This document shows, piece by piece, positions 25,501 through 33,357 of a stretch of 64,000 nucleotides of DNA. The first letter of the stretch is position 1; each line of letters starts with the position of its first letter. This DNA comes from VAZQ01 sp963739175 (GTDB taxonomy: Bacteria > Pseudomonadota > Alphaproteobacteria > Rhizobiales > Xanthobacteraceae), in NCBI GenBank assembly GCA_963739175.1, contig CAVTZH010000009.1:992001-1056000 (forward strand), given 5' to 3'. The position numbers and the translations under genes are program-made. The notes beneath the pieces were generated by a model. The model was not told the origin of the DNA and ran no database searches. It worked only from the letters and a program-made list of their open reading frames with translations.

Positions 25501-25631
25501 CTCCCCTCCCACCCGTTCGCGCAGCGAACGGCGGGGAGGGGTCGGGGGTGGGGGGAGGAAATGTGTCTTCGAGCAAAGCGGCCCCCCACCCCTAACCCCT
25601 CCCCGCCATGCTGCGCAGGGGGGAGGGGAGC
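25501..25631. repeat. Two-arm inverted GC-rich palindromic element without a gene
   Basis: The left arm (25501-25556) has a CGTTCGC/GCGAACG hairpin and 26 G-rich bases (25530-25555) identical to 10339-10364. The right arm (25581-25631) carries the inverted copy at 25581-25607 with two mismatches, then its own hairpin. About 25 bases lie between the arms. This is the empty counterpart of the 10316-10802 locus. Confidence 0.8.
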
Positions 25632-25677
25632 GCGCCGGAGTTCGCGGACGCTGTGATGGCAAACGGCAACAACATCA

Positions 25678-26985
25678 TCACTCCGCCGCCTGCGCATAGG
25701 GCACGTTGCGGCCGCCGTAGCGGCGCACCCGCACATTGGCCTGCTCCGCATGCGCGTAGAAGCCTTCGAGGATGCAGAGCCGCGAGCAGTATTCGCCGAC
25801 CAGCGCCGACGCCTCGTCGGTGAGCACCTTCTGATAGGTGCAGGTCTTGAGGAATTTTCCGACCCAGAGCCCGCCGGTGTAGCGCGCCGCCTTCTTGGTC
25901 GGCAGCGTGTGGTTGGTGCCGATCACCTTGTCGCCATAGGCGACGTTGGTGCGTGCGCCTAAGAACAGCGAGCCGTAGTTCTTCATGTTGGCGAGGAAGT
26001 AATCCGGATCGCGCGTCATCACCTGCACGTGCTCCGACGCGATGCGGTCGGCCTCGCGCACCATCTCGGCCTCGTCGTCGCAGACGATCACCTCGCCGAA
26101 ATCCTCCCAGGCCTTGCCGGCGGCGTCGGCGGTGGGGAGGATTTTGAGAATGCGCTCGACTTCGGCCATGGTGGCGCGCGCGAGCTTCTCCGAATTGGTG
26201 ATGAGGATCGCGGGCGACGTCGGACCGTGCTCGGCCTGTCCCAGAAGATCGGTCGCGCACATCTCGCCGTCGACACTGTCGTCGGCGATGATCAGCGTCT
26301 CGGTCGGTCCCGCCAGCAGGTCGATGCCGACGCGGCCGAACAGCTGGCGCTTGGCCTCCGCCACATAGGCGTTGCCGGGCCCGACGATCATGTCGACCGG
26401 CGCGATCGTCTCGGTGCCGAGCGCCATGGCGGCCACCGCCTGCACGCCGCCGAGCACGTAGATCTCGTCGGCGCCGCCGAAATGCATCGCCGCGACGATC
26501 GCCGGATGCGGGCCGCCCTTGAACGGCGGCGCGCAGGCGATGATGCGCTTCACGCCCGCGACCTTGGCGGTGACGATCGACATGTGCGCGGACGCGACCA
26601 TCGGATAGCGCCCGCCCGGCACGTAGCAGCCGATCGCGTTCACCGGGATGTGCTTGTGGCCGAGCACGACGCCGGGCAGCGTCTCGACCTCGAGGTCGCG
26701 CATGGTGTCCTTCTGCTTCTGCGCGAAGTTCTTCACCTGCGCCTGCGCGAAGCGGATGTCGTCGAGGTCGCGCTTGGCGACCTGCGCGATCGCGCGCTCG
26801 ACCTCCTGCGGCGTCAGCCTGAACGAGGGCGGCGACCAGTTGTCGAATTTCTGCGACAGCTCGCGGATCGCCACGTCCTTGCGCTCCTCGACCTGCGCCA
26901 GGATGCCTTCGACCGTCTCGCGCACCTTGGCGTCGGCGGCCTTGATTTCGCTCGCGTCCATTCCGCGCTTGAGGAAGCGGGCCAT
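25678..26985 (-). CDS. HisD-family dehydrogenase (HpsN/sulfopropanediol-dehydrogenase-like)
   Basis: This 435-residue zinc-dependent NAD alcohol dehydrogenase of the histidinol dehydrogenase family has 'CYVPGGRYPMVASAHMS' near 110-126, 'VDMIVGPGNAYVAEAKRQLF', Zn-ligand region 'GQAEHGPTSPA', and the catalytic Glu-His pair in 'ASEHVQVMTRDPD'. It is not in a his operon and differs from biosynthetic HisD at the N-terminus. It better fits the catabolic branch that includes sulfopropanediol 3-dehydrogenase, oxidising a diol end to an acid in two steps. AGGAGG stands directly upstream of the ATG at 26985. An SDR follows, as in some diol pathways; the substrate is inference. Confidence 0.85.
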   Translation of the reverse strand: MARFLKRGMDASEIKAADAKVRETVEGILAQVEERKDVAIRELSQKFDNWSPPSFRLTPQEVERAIAQVAKRDLDDIRFAQAQVKNFAQKQKDTMRDLEVETLPGVVLGHKHIPVNAIGCYVPGGRYPMVASAHMSIVTAKVAGVKRIIACAPPFKGGPHPAIVAAMHFGGADEIYVLGGVQAVAAMALGTETIAPVDMIVGPGNAYVAEAKRQLFGRVGIDLLAGPTETLIIADDSVDGEMCATDLLGQAEHGPTSPAILITNSEKLARATMAEVERILKILPTADAAGKAWEDFGEVIVCDDEAEMVREADRIASEHVQVMTRDPDYFLANMKNYGSLFLGARTNVAYGDKVIGTNHTLPTKKAARYTGGLWVGKFLKTCTYQKVLTDEASALVGEYCSRLCILEGFYAHAEQANVRVRRYGGRNVPYAQAAE

Positions 26986-27027
26986 GAGGGACCTCCTAAT
27001 TTGAACAGCGGTGCAACTCGCACCGGC

Positions 27028-27098
27028 GTCATGGCCGGACTTGTTCCGGCCATCCACGTCTTGTTGTGCGGCGCAGTCTAAAGACGTGGACCCCCGGG
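27028..27098. repeat. Palindromic repeat overlapping the HIT gene end
   Basis: GGCCGG/CCGGCC form one hairpin and CCACGTCTT/AAGACGTGG form a longer outer stem across 27052-27089. The unit resembles those at 20789-20870 and 61040-61135. It supplies the last codons and stop of the HIT reading frame, so it appears to cap a truncated gene. Confidence 0.6.
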
Positions 27099-27384
27099 AC
27101 ACGGGACGTCGCCGGTATAGCGCGGGATGAGATGCACATGCACGTGCATGCGCGACTGGCCGCCGGCCTTCCCGATATTGACGCCGATGTTGTAGCCTCG
27201 GGGGAATGCTCGCGTGCAATGTGGGCCTTGGCGCGGTCGAGCAGCACCGGATCGCGGCCTTCTCCGCGGCCGTCATGTCGAAGAAGTCCGCCACGTGCCG
27301 GCGCGGCACCGCCAGCACGTGGCCTTTGCTCAGGCTGTTGTTGTCGTAGCGGACATAGGCGAGCTCGTCCTCGATCAGCACCAT
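27078..27384 (-). pseudogene. HIT-family nucleotide hydrolase, two frameshifts
   Basis: The frame from 27384 gives 'MVLIEDELAYVRYDNNSLSK' and 'GHVLAVPRRHVADFF', the start of a HIT protein. After a one-base loss near 27245 the sequence continues 'VLLDRAKAHIAREHSPE', and after another near 27205 'GYNIGVNIGKAGGQSRMHVH'. The active-site histidine triad is 'HVHVHLIPR'. HIT proteins hydrolyse nucleoside phosphoramidates or dinucleotides. Both losses are in short C or G runs, and restoring them gives 103 codons ending at 27078. The last residues come from a palindromic repeat. A typical Cys-rich N-terminus is also missing. Confidence 0.75.
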
Positions 27385-27414
27385 GTCGGGCGTGCAGAGT
27401 CTCGCAGCCTTCGG

Positions 27415-28368
27415 TCACTTAATCGCCTGCGGATTGATCGGCGATCCCGTCCCGCCCGTGATGATCAGCGGCGGGCCGCAGAAGAAGAATTCGTAGACGC
27501 CGTCGTCGTCGCAATCCTCGGCCAGCTCCTTGAGGTAGAAGATCTCGCCCATGCACAGGCCCATGGCCGGGATCACCACCCAGTGCCACGGCTGGTTCGC
27601 TTCCGTGGTCTCGTTCGGCCGCACCTCGACGCCCCAGGTGTCGGTGCAGATCGCGGCGATCTGCTTGTCCTGGCACCAGTAGCAATTCTCGAACTTCACG
27701 CCGGGCGCGTCGCCGCCGGCATAGCCGCCCCATTTCTTCTCCTTCAGGCAGCGCTCCATCTGGCCGGTGCGCACGATCACGAAGTCGCTCTTGCCGATCT
27801 GCACGTTTTGCTGCTTGGCGCACTCGTCGAGCTCGTCGTTGGAGATGCCTTCGCCGTCCTTGAGCCAGTCGACGCCGCGATGGCGCGCGATGTCGAGCAG
27901 CACGCCGCGCCCGACCATTTTATTGCGCGAATGCTCGATGCCGAGCACGGAGAGGCCGCGCAAGTCGATCAGCTTGGCGTCGTAGCCGTTGTAGGCCTTG
28001 TCCTCATAAAAGATGTGGCCGAGCGCGTCCCAATGCGTCGCGCCCTGCACGCAGAGGTTCAGCGTGTCGTCGGCGTAGCGGATCTTGTTCCAGTCCTGCT
28101 GGCCGGCGATGGCGTCGGTGCCGGTCGCGAGCATCTGGTGGATCGGATTGAAGCGGCCGCCGAACAGGCCGGTCTGCGGGCCGTCGCGGTCGAGCGGGAT
28201 GCCGAGCGCGAACACTTTGCCGGTGCGGATCAGGCTCGCCGCCTTGACGATGTCCTCGGGCGTGATGTGGTTCAGCGTCCCGATCTGGTCTTCCTTGCCC
28301 CAGCGGCCCCAGTTCCTGAGCTTCTCGGTCGCTTCACCGATCGCCTTTTTCCCGACCTTGATATCCAT
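27415..28368 (-). CDS. Cyclase family protein (metal-dependent amide/ring hydrolase)
   Basis: This 317-residue protein of the kynurenine-formamidase-like cyclase family has 'DQIGTLNHITPEDIVKAASL' near 28-47. The metal-binding motif 'GATHWDALGHIF' near 107-118 supplies His, Asp and His. A third region, 'GVLLDIARHRGVDWLKDGEG', and a late 'WHWVVIPAMGLCMGEIFYL' follow. Members hydrolyse amides, lactones or imides in aromatic and heterocycle breakdown. It lies between the molybdenum hydroxylase and the HisD-like gene on one strand, which is consistent with ring opening after hydroxylation. The substrate is not known. Confidence 0.88.
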   Translation of the reverse strand: MDIKVGKKAIGEATEKLRNWGRWGKEDQIGTLNHITPEDIVKAASLIRTGKVFALGIPLDRDGPQTGLFGGRFNPIHQMLATGTDAIAGQQDWNKIRYADDTLNLCVQGATHWDALGHIFYEDKAYNGYDAKLIDLRGLSVLGIEHSRNKMVGRGVLLDIARHRGVDWLKDGEGISNDELDECAKQQNVQIGKSDFVIVRTGQMERCLKEKKWGGYAGGDAPGVKFENCYWCQDKQIAAICTDTWGVEVRPNETTEANQPWHWVVIPAMGLCMGEIFYLKELAEDCDDDGVYEFFFCGPPLIITGGTGSPINPQAIK

Positions 28369-28461
28369 GCTTCTCGCCCCCTATTCCAGATATTCCCAGT
28401 GCAAATCCGCGCGGATACTGACCGGCCGCAGCGCCCGCGTCCACGGCCAAAATCGACCTAT

Positions 28462-30858
28462 CTAGAGCCGTCCCAGCGCCCGCAAAATCTTGTCCGGCGT
28501 GAACGGCATGTCGGTCAGCGGCGTTGCCCCAAGCGGGCGCAATGCGTCATTAATGGCATTCATCACTGCACCGGGTGCACCGGCGGTGCCGGCCTCGCCC
28601 GCGCCCTTGGCGCCGAGCTCGCTGTCGGCAGTGGGCGTGACCACATGACCGACTTCGATGTCGGGCATCTCGTAGGCCATCGGCACGAGGTAGTCGGCCA
28701 TGTTGCCGTTGAGCAGCTGCCCGCGCGCGTCGTAGAGGCAATGCTCGAACAGCGCGGCGCCGATCCCTTGCACCACGCCGCCGCGGACCTGCTCGTCGAC
28801 CAGTTGCGGGTTGATGACGGTGCCGCAGTCCTCGATGCACCAGTGCTTCAGCAGCGTCACCGCGCCGGTCTTGATGTCGACCTCGAGCCAGCTCGCCTGG
28901 ATGCCGTTGGTGAAGGCGAACGGCCAGGCGCGCGGCACGTAGTGGCGCGTCGCCACCAGCTCGGCCTGCACGCCGGCGGGCAGGGTGTCGGGGCGGAAAT
29001 AGGCGATGCGCGCGAGCTCATCGAGGCCGAGGCGCTCGGTGCCGGTCGACGCATCGACGACGACGCCCTTGCGGATGTCGAGCGTCTCCGGCTTCGCCTG
29101 CAGGATCGAGCCGGCGACCGCGAGCACGTTCATGCGCAGCGCCTTGCCGGCCTGCCACGCGGCTTCGCCGCCAATGCCGGCCGCGCGCGAGGCCCAGGTG
29201 CCGCCGCCATAGGGCGTGTTGTCGGTGTCGCCGGTGATGACGCGCACGCGCTCGATCGGTACGCCGAACGCGCTCGCCACGCATTGCGCCATCACGGCTT
29301 CCGCGCCCTGACCCTGCTCGGTGACGCCGGAATGGACGAACACCGCGCCGGTGGAGTCGAGCCGCACCGTGGCGCCGTCCTGCGAGGAGATGCGCGCGCC
29401 GCCGACGCCGTAGAACGCCGCCGACGGATTGGTCACCTCGATGAAGCTCGCAAAGCCGATGCCGCGATGGATGCCTTGCTCGCGCAGGCGCGCCTGCTCG
29501 GCGCGCAGGCCCGCGTAGTTCATCATGGCATCGAGATGCGCGAGCAACTCGTGATGCGACAGCTTCTCGAACTTGATGCCGGACGGGCCGGAGCAGGGAT
29601 AGGCGTCGTCGGCAATGAGATTGCGCCGCCGGATCTCCAGCGGGTCCATGCCGATCTTCGCCGCCGCGAGGTCGACCAGCCCTTCGGTGACCGCGGTCGC
29701 GATCGGATGGCCGACGGCGCGGTACTGGCACATCACGTTCTTGTTCTGGAACACGACCCGCGCCCGCGCCCGATAGTTCGGACACGTGTACGGCCCGCCG
29801 GTGAGATTGACGACCTGGTTCGCCTCGATGCCCGACGTGCGCGGATAGACCGAATAGGGGCCGATGCCAGTGAGATCGTCGATCTCCCATGCCGTGATGG
29901 TGCCGTCGTTCTTCACGCCGATCTTCGCCTTCACCCGATGATCGCGGGCATGGATGTCGGTGATGAAGCTCTCGAACCGGTCGGCGACGAATTTCACCGG
30001 CCGCTTGAGCAGCTTCGACAGCGCCACCACCGCCATCTCGTCGGCATAGGTGTGCACCTTGATGCCGAACGAGCCGCCGACGTCCTTGGTGATGACGCGC
30101 ACTTGATGCTCTTCGAGCCCGAGATGCTTGGCGAACAGGTTCATCATCATGTGCGGCGCCTGGGTGCCGTGATAGACGGTCAGGCGCTGGTCGCCGGGAT
30201 TCCAGTCGGCGACGATCGCGCGCGGCTCGTTGGTGACGCCGGTGTGGCGGCCGAACACGAAGGTGGTCTCGATCACTGCGTCGGCCTCGGCGAAGCCCTT
30301 GTCGGGATCGCCGGCTGTGTGCGCGCGCTCGAACGTCAGATTGTCGCCGAGATCGGGATGGATCACCGGCGTCGCCGCATCGAGCGCGGTCTCGGCGTCG
30401 GTGACGGCGGTGAGCGGCTCGTAGTCGACCACGACCTTTTCGCAGGCGTCCTCGGCTTCGGCGCGGGTGCGCGCCACCACGGCGCAGACCGCCTCGCCCT
30501 GCCAGCAGGCGCGATCGACCGCGATGGCGTGCTGCGGCGCCGACTTGATGCCCTTCAGGTGCGTGAGCACGCCGACCCAGGGCGTGATCACCTTGGATAG
30601 CTCCGCGCCGGTGACCACGGCGACGACGCCGGGCATGGCCTTCGCCGCCGCGCTATCGATCGCCCTGATGCGCGCGTGCGCGTGCGGCGAACGCACGAAC
30701 GCCACATGCGCCATGCGCGGCAGCGTCACGTCGCTGACGAAGTGCGCGCGGCCCTGCGTGAGGCGCGCGAGGTTCGGCCGCGGTACCGAGCGGCCTATGT
30801 ACGAGTTTGGCCGGTCGAGCGCGGTGAGGGCAGACGGGTTGTCGTCGGCGATCTTCAT
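28462..30858 (-). CDS. Molybdenum hydroxylase large subunit (CoxL/xanthine-dehydrogenase family)
   Basis: This 798-residue molybdopterin-cytosine-dinucleotide-type subunit has 'YIGRSVPRPNLARLTQGRAH' near residue 20, 'GTQAPHMMMN', 'KDVGGSFGIKVH' and 'TEQGQGAEAVMAQCVAS'. The catalytic glutamate is in 'GAKGAGEAGTAGAPGAVMNA'. The active-site loop reads 'MCQYRAVGHP' rather than the Cys-Ser-Phe-Arg loop of form I CO dehydrogenase, so it probably hydroxylates an organic ring or aldehyde. The [2Fe-2S] subunit lies just upstream. No FAD (CoxM) subunit gene is adjacent. Confidence 0.9.
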   Translation of the reverse strand: MKIADDNPSALTALDRPNSYIGRSVPRPNLARLTQGRAHFVSDVTLPRMAHVAFVRSPHAHARIRAIDSAAAKAMPGVVAVVTGAELSKVITPWVGVLTHLKGIKSAPQHAIAVDRACWQGEAVCAVVARTRAEAEDACEKVVVDYEPLTAVTDAETALDAATPVIHPDLGDNLTFERAHTAGDPDKGFAEADAVIETTFVFGRHTGVTNEPRAIVADWNPGDQRLTVYHGTQAPHMMMNLFAKHLGLEEHQVRVITKDVGGSFGIKVHTYADEMAVVALSKLLKRPVKFVADRFESFITDIHARDHRVKAKIGVKNDGTITAWEIDDLTGIGPYSVYPRTSGIEANQVVNLTGGPYTCPNYRARARVVFQNKNVMCQYRAVGHPIATAVTEGLVDLAAAKIGMDPLEIRRRNLIADDAYPCSGPSGIKFEKLSHHELLAHLDAMMNYAGLRAEQARLREQGIHRGIGFASFIEVTNPSAAFYGVGGARISSQDGATVRLDSTGAVFVHSGVTEQGQGAEAVMAQCVASAFGVPIERVRVITGDTDNTPYGGGTWASRAAGIGGEAAWQAGKALRMNVLAVAGSILQAKPETLDIRKGVVVDASTGTERLGLDELARIAYFRPDTLPAGVQAELVATRHYVPRAWPFAFTNGIQASWLEVDIKTGAVTLLKHWCIEDCGTVINPQLVDEQVRGGVVQGIGAALFEHCLYDARGQLLNGNMADYLVPMAYEMPDIEVGHVVTPTADSELGAKGAGEAGTAGAPGAVMNAINDALRPLGATPLTDMPFTPDKILRALGRL

Positions 30859-30906
30859 GAGATGACTCTGCGCTGAGAACGCAACGTTGCCGCGTGTACG
30901 GTTTGC

Positions 30907-31006
30907 TCCCTCCCCCGCAAGCGGGGGAGGGGTGGGGAGGGGGTGAGCTTGCTCGAATCCTCGTGCATGCCCCCTCCCTGTCCCTCCCCCGCAAGCGGGG
31001 GAGGGG
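30907..31006. repeat. Two-arm inverted GC-rich palindromic element between coxS- and coxL-like genes
   Basis: Two identical hairpins (CCCCCGCAAGCGGGGG cores, near 30912-30927 and 30987-31002) face each other with G-rich and C-rich inner flanks. This is the same architecture as at 25501, 37944 and 41279. No stop codon interrupts the coxS frame across it, so it can be translated through into the CoxL-like subunit. Confidence 0.8.
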
Positions 31007-31009
31007 ACG

Positions 31010-31523
31010 CTGTGGCACCGGCGCGTTGCTGCTTCATAGCTTTGCCCCGTTGCGCGCAACGCCACCGCCTCGATCGCGTCGACGATCGCCTGATAGCCGG
31101 TGCAGCGGCAGTAGTTGCCGGAGATGTGGTCGCGGATCTTGTCGCGCGATGGCACCGCACCGTCGCGCAGCAGCGCCTGCGCGGTGAGCAGCATGCCGGG
31201 CGTACAGAAGCCGCATTGCAGCGCGTTGCGCTTCTCGAACGCGCTCTGCAGGTCGGCGATCTCGCCGGAATCCGAAATGCCCTCGATGGTGTCCACCTTG
31301 CGCGCCGTCGCACTGCACCGCCAGCGTCAGGCAGCCGCGCACGACCTCGCCGTCGAGGCGCACCGAGCAGGCGCCGCACAGCCCGTGCTCGCAGCCGATA
31401 TGGGTGCCGGTGAGCGCCAGCGTCTCGCGCAGGAAATCGACCAGCGTCTGTGCGCGCGTCGACCCGCTCGCGCACGTCTTCGCCATTCACGGTCACCGCG
31501 ATGTCATGGAAGCGCTCGCTCAT
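31010..31523 (-). pseudogene. Molybdenum hydroxylase [2Fe-2S] subunit (CoxS-like), two frameshifts
   Basis: From the ATG at 31523 'MSERFHDIAVTVNG' begins a normal CoxS-like ferredoxin subunit. After a shift near 31450 the plant-type cluster motif appears in 'GTHIGCEHGLCGACSVRLDG'. After a second shift near 31300 come 'ADLQSAFEKRNALQCGFC' and 'YCRCTGYQAIVDAIEAVALR' with the second cluster cysteines. Both shifts fit loss of two bases in CA or GC runs. The final frame has no stop before the large subunit. The start overlaps the upstream dehydrogenase stop in ATGA, so the three genes form one operon. Confidence 0.82.
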
Positions 31524-32434
31524 GGCTTGGCTCCGGTGATGGCGCGCACGATGTCGATGGCGCGCCGCATCAGCGTCATCGATGCTTCAAGGGTGCGGAA
31601 CGCCGCGTGCGACGAGATGGTGGCGTTCTCCATCTGCGCCAGCGGATGGTCGCGCTTGAGCGGCTCGGTATGGAACACGTCGAGCCCGGCCTGCGCGATA
31701 TGGCCGCTGCGCAGCGCCTCGATCAGCGCCGCCTCGTCGATCAGCGCGCCGCGCGCGGTGTTGATGAGGATCACGCCCGGCTTCATTTGCGCGATGCGAT
31801 TGCGGTCGATGATGCCGCGGGTGTCATCGTTCAAGGCGAGGTGGAGCGAGACCACGTCGGCGCGCGCCAACAGCTTGTCCAGCTCGACGACAGGGCAGGG
31901 CGCGTCGTCCCGCCGGGTGCGGTTCCAGGCGATCACCTCCATGCCGATGCCGCGCGCGATGCGTACGACCTCGCCGCCGATGCCGCCGAGCCCGACCACG
32001 CCGAGGGTCTTGCCTTGCAATTGCACGCCTTCGAGCGGTCCCCAGGTGCCGGCGCGCACGCCGCGGTCCATGCGCGCGAGCCCCCGCGCGCAGGCGAACA
32101 TCAGCGCGATGGCGTGCTCGGCCACCGCGCGGTCGCCGTAGCCCTTGATGGTGTGGACGGTGACGCCGCGCTCCTTGAGCGCGGGCACGTCCATGTAGCT
32201 CGACGCGCCGGTGCCGAGGAACACGATGTGCTTGAGGGCGCGGCACTGCGCGACCATGTCGGTCGGCATGTAGGAATGGTCGTCGAGGCAGATCTCGTAG
32301 CCGTCGATCAGCCGCGCCAGCTCGGCCGCCGGGACCGGCTTGGTATTGACCGTGATCGGCGGGTCGTCCGCCCGGTAGACCCGGGCGAAGACCGCGTCCA
32401 ATTGATCGTTGCAGTCGATGAAGATCGATTTCAT
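31520..32434 (-). CDS. D-2-hydroxyacid dehydrogenase, third copy
   Basis: This 304-residue NAD-dependent enzyme has 'ALKHIVFLGTGASSYMDVPA' near 66-85, the dinucleotide motif 'LGVVGLGGIGGEVVRIARG', Arg in 'NTARGALIDEAAL', Glu in 'FHTEPLKRDHPL' and His in 'ISSHAAFRTLEA'. It differs from the two tandem copies at 22173 and 23168 and probably handles another 2-ketoacid. It is the first gene of the reverse operon with the molybdenum hydroxylase and is divergent from an SDR at 32494. The 59-base gap between the two starts must hold both promoters. Confidence 0.9.
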   Translation of the reverse strand: MKSIFIDCNDQLDAVFARVYRADDPPITVNTKPVPAAELARLIDGYEICLDDHSYMPTDMVAQCRALKHIVFLGTGASSYMDVPALKERGVTVHTIKGYGDRAVAEHAIALMFACARGLARMDRGVRAGTWGPLEGVQLQGKTLGVVGLGGIGGEVVRIARGIGMEVIAWNRTRRDDAPCPVVELDKLLARADVVSLHLALNDDTRGIIDRNRIAQMKPGVILINTARGALIDEAALIEALRSGHIAQAGLDVFHTEPLKRDHPLAQMENATISSHAAFRTLEASMTLMRRAIDIVRAITGAKP

Positions 32435-32493
32435 GACCGGCGTTTCCCCGGCAGGTATGATATGGCAAAGCCAGCCAAAATGGAGGGGTGGAT

Positions 32494-33279
32494 ATGGCAG
32501 GAGAATTTCAGGGCAAGGTCGCGGTCATCACCGGCGGCAGCCGCGGCATCGGACGCGGGATCGCGGTGGCGTTCGCGCGCGAGGGCGCGCAGACCGTGAT
32601 CGCGTCGTCCTCGGCCGACAACCTTGCCATCTCCGCGAAGGTGATCGCGCAGGTGGGGCTTGAGCCGCTTTCCGTGGCCGGCGACCTGCGCAAGCTTCCC
32701 GACTGCGAGCAGCTCGCCGCCAAGGTGAAAGAAAAATTCGGCCGCTGCGATATCCTCATAAACAACGCCGGGCGCACCCGCGCCGGCAATTTCCTGGAAT
32801 TGCCCGACGAGGCGTTCTTCGACGGCTTCGCGCTCAAGTATCACGCCGCCATCCGGCTCACGCGGCTGTTCTGGCCGATGCTGAAGGCGTCGCAGGGCCA
32901 CATCGTCAACATCGTCGGCGGCGCCGCGCGCTCGCCGGAGCCCGAGTTCACCATCGGCAGCTCGGTCAATGCCGCGCTGGCGAATGCGTCGAAGGGATTG
33001 TCCAAGCTCGGCATGCGCGACGGCATCAACGTCAACGTGATCCATCCCGGCAACACGCGAACGGAGCGGCAGGAGGAGTTGCTGGCGCAGCGCGCGCAGG
33101 CGACCGGCAAGTCGGTCGAGGAGTTGCGCGCCGCCGCGCTCGCCCGCACCGGCATCCGCCGCGTCGGCGAAGTCGAGGACGTGGCCGCGCTCGCATTGTT
33201 CCTTTGCACGGAATCCGCGCGGCATATCCAGGGCACGGCAATCGCAGTCGATGGCGGAGCCACCGTCGGGTATTACTAG
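32494..33279 (+). CDS. SDR-family protein with altered catalytic tyrosine position
   Basis: This 261-residue Rossmann protein has an intact cofactor motif 'VAVITGGSRGIGRGIAVAFA' and 'ILINNAGRTRAGNF'. In the place of the usual Tyr-x3-Lys it reads 'NAALANASKGLSKLG', so the lysine is present but the tyrosine is alanine. 'IVNIVGGAARSPEP' also lacks the standard serine context. It could be a binding or regulatory SDR or use another proton donor. GGAGG is seven bases before the ATG at 32494. Upstream starts at GTG are less likely. Confidence 0.82.
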   Translation: MAGEFQGKVAVITGGSRGIGRGIAVAFAREGAQTVIASSSADNLAISAKVIAQVGLEPLSVAGDLRKLPDCEQLAAKVKEKFGRCDILINNAGRTRAGNFLELPDEAFFDGFALKYHAAIRLTRLFWPMLKASQGHIVNIVGGAARSPEPEFTIGSSVNAALANASKGLSKLGMRDGINVNVIHPGNTRTERQEELLAQRAQATGKSVEELRAAALARTGIRRVGEVEDVAALALFLCTESARHIQGTAIAVDGGATVGYY

Positions 33280-33357
33280 CTGAGAAGGCCGCGCAGTCTT
33301 GCGCCGCGTATTTGCGGACCTTATGCTCGCATGAGTTGTGGAGCGTGAGGGCTGGCC

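Noticed and set aside
25678..26985. Biosynthetic histidinol dehydrogenase (hisD)
   Set aside because: There are no other his genes, and the family branch and context are catabolic, so the symbol hisD was not used.
25678..27384. An apparent HIT-HisD fusion protein
   Set aside because: The frame is open between the two, but HisD has its own ATG with AGGAGG at 26985 and the HIT part is shifted and truncated before that. The linker is repeat and intergenic sequence.
27214..30600. A very long open frame (over 1100 codons) on the plus strand opposite the molybdenum hydroxylase and cyclase genes
   Set aside because: The translation is Arg/Ala/His-rich without domains, and both genes it opposes have strong family motifs. 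Long antisense frames are expected in high-GC DNA.
28462..30858. Form I carbon monoxide dehydrogenase
   Set aside because: The active-site loop does not contain the Cys-Ser-Phe-Arg motif and no CoxM gene is present, so CO oxidation is not supported.
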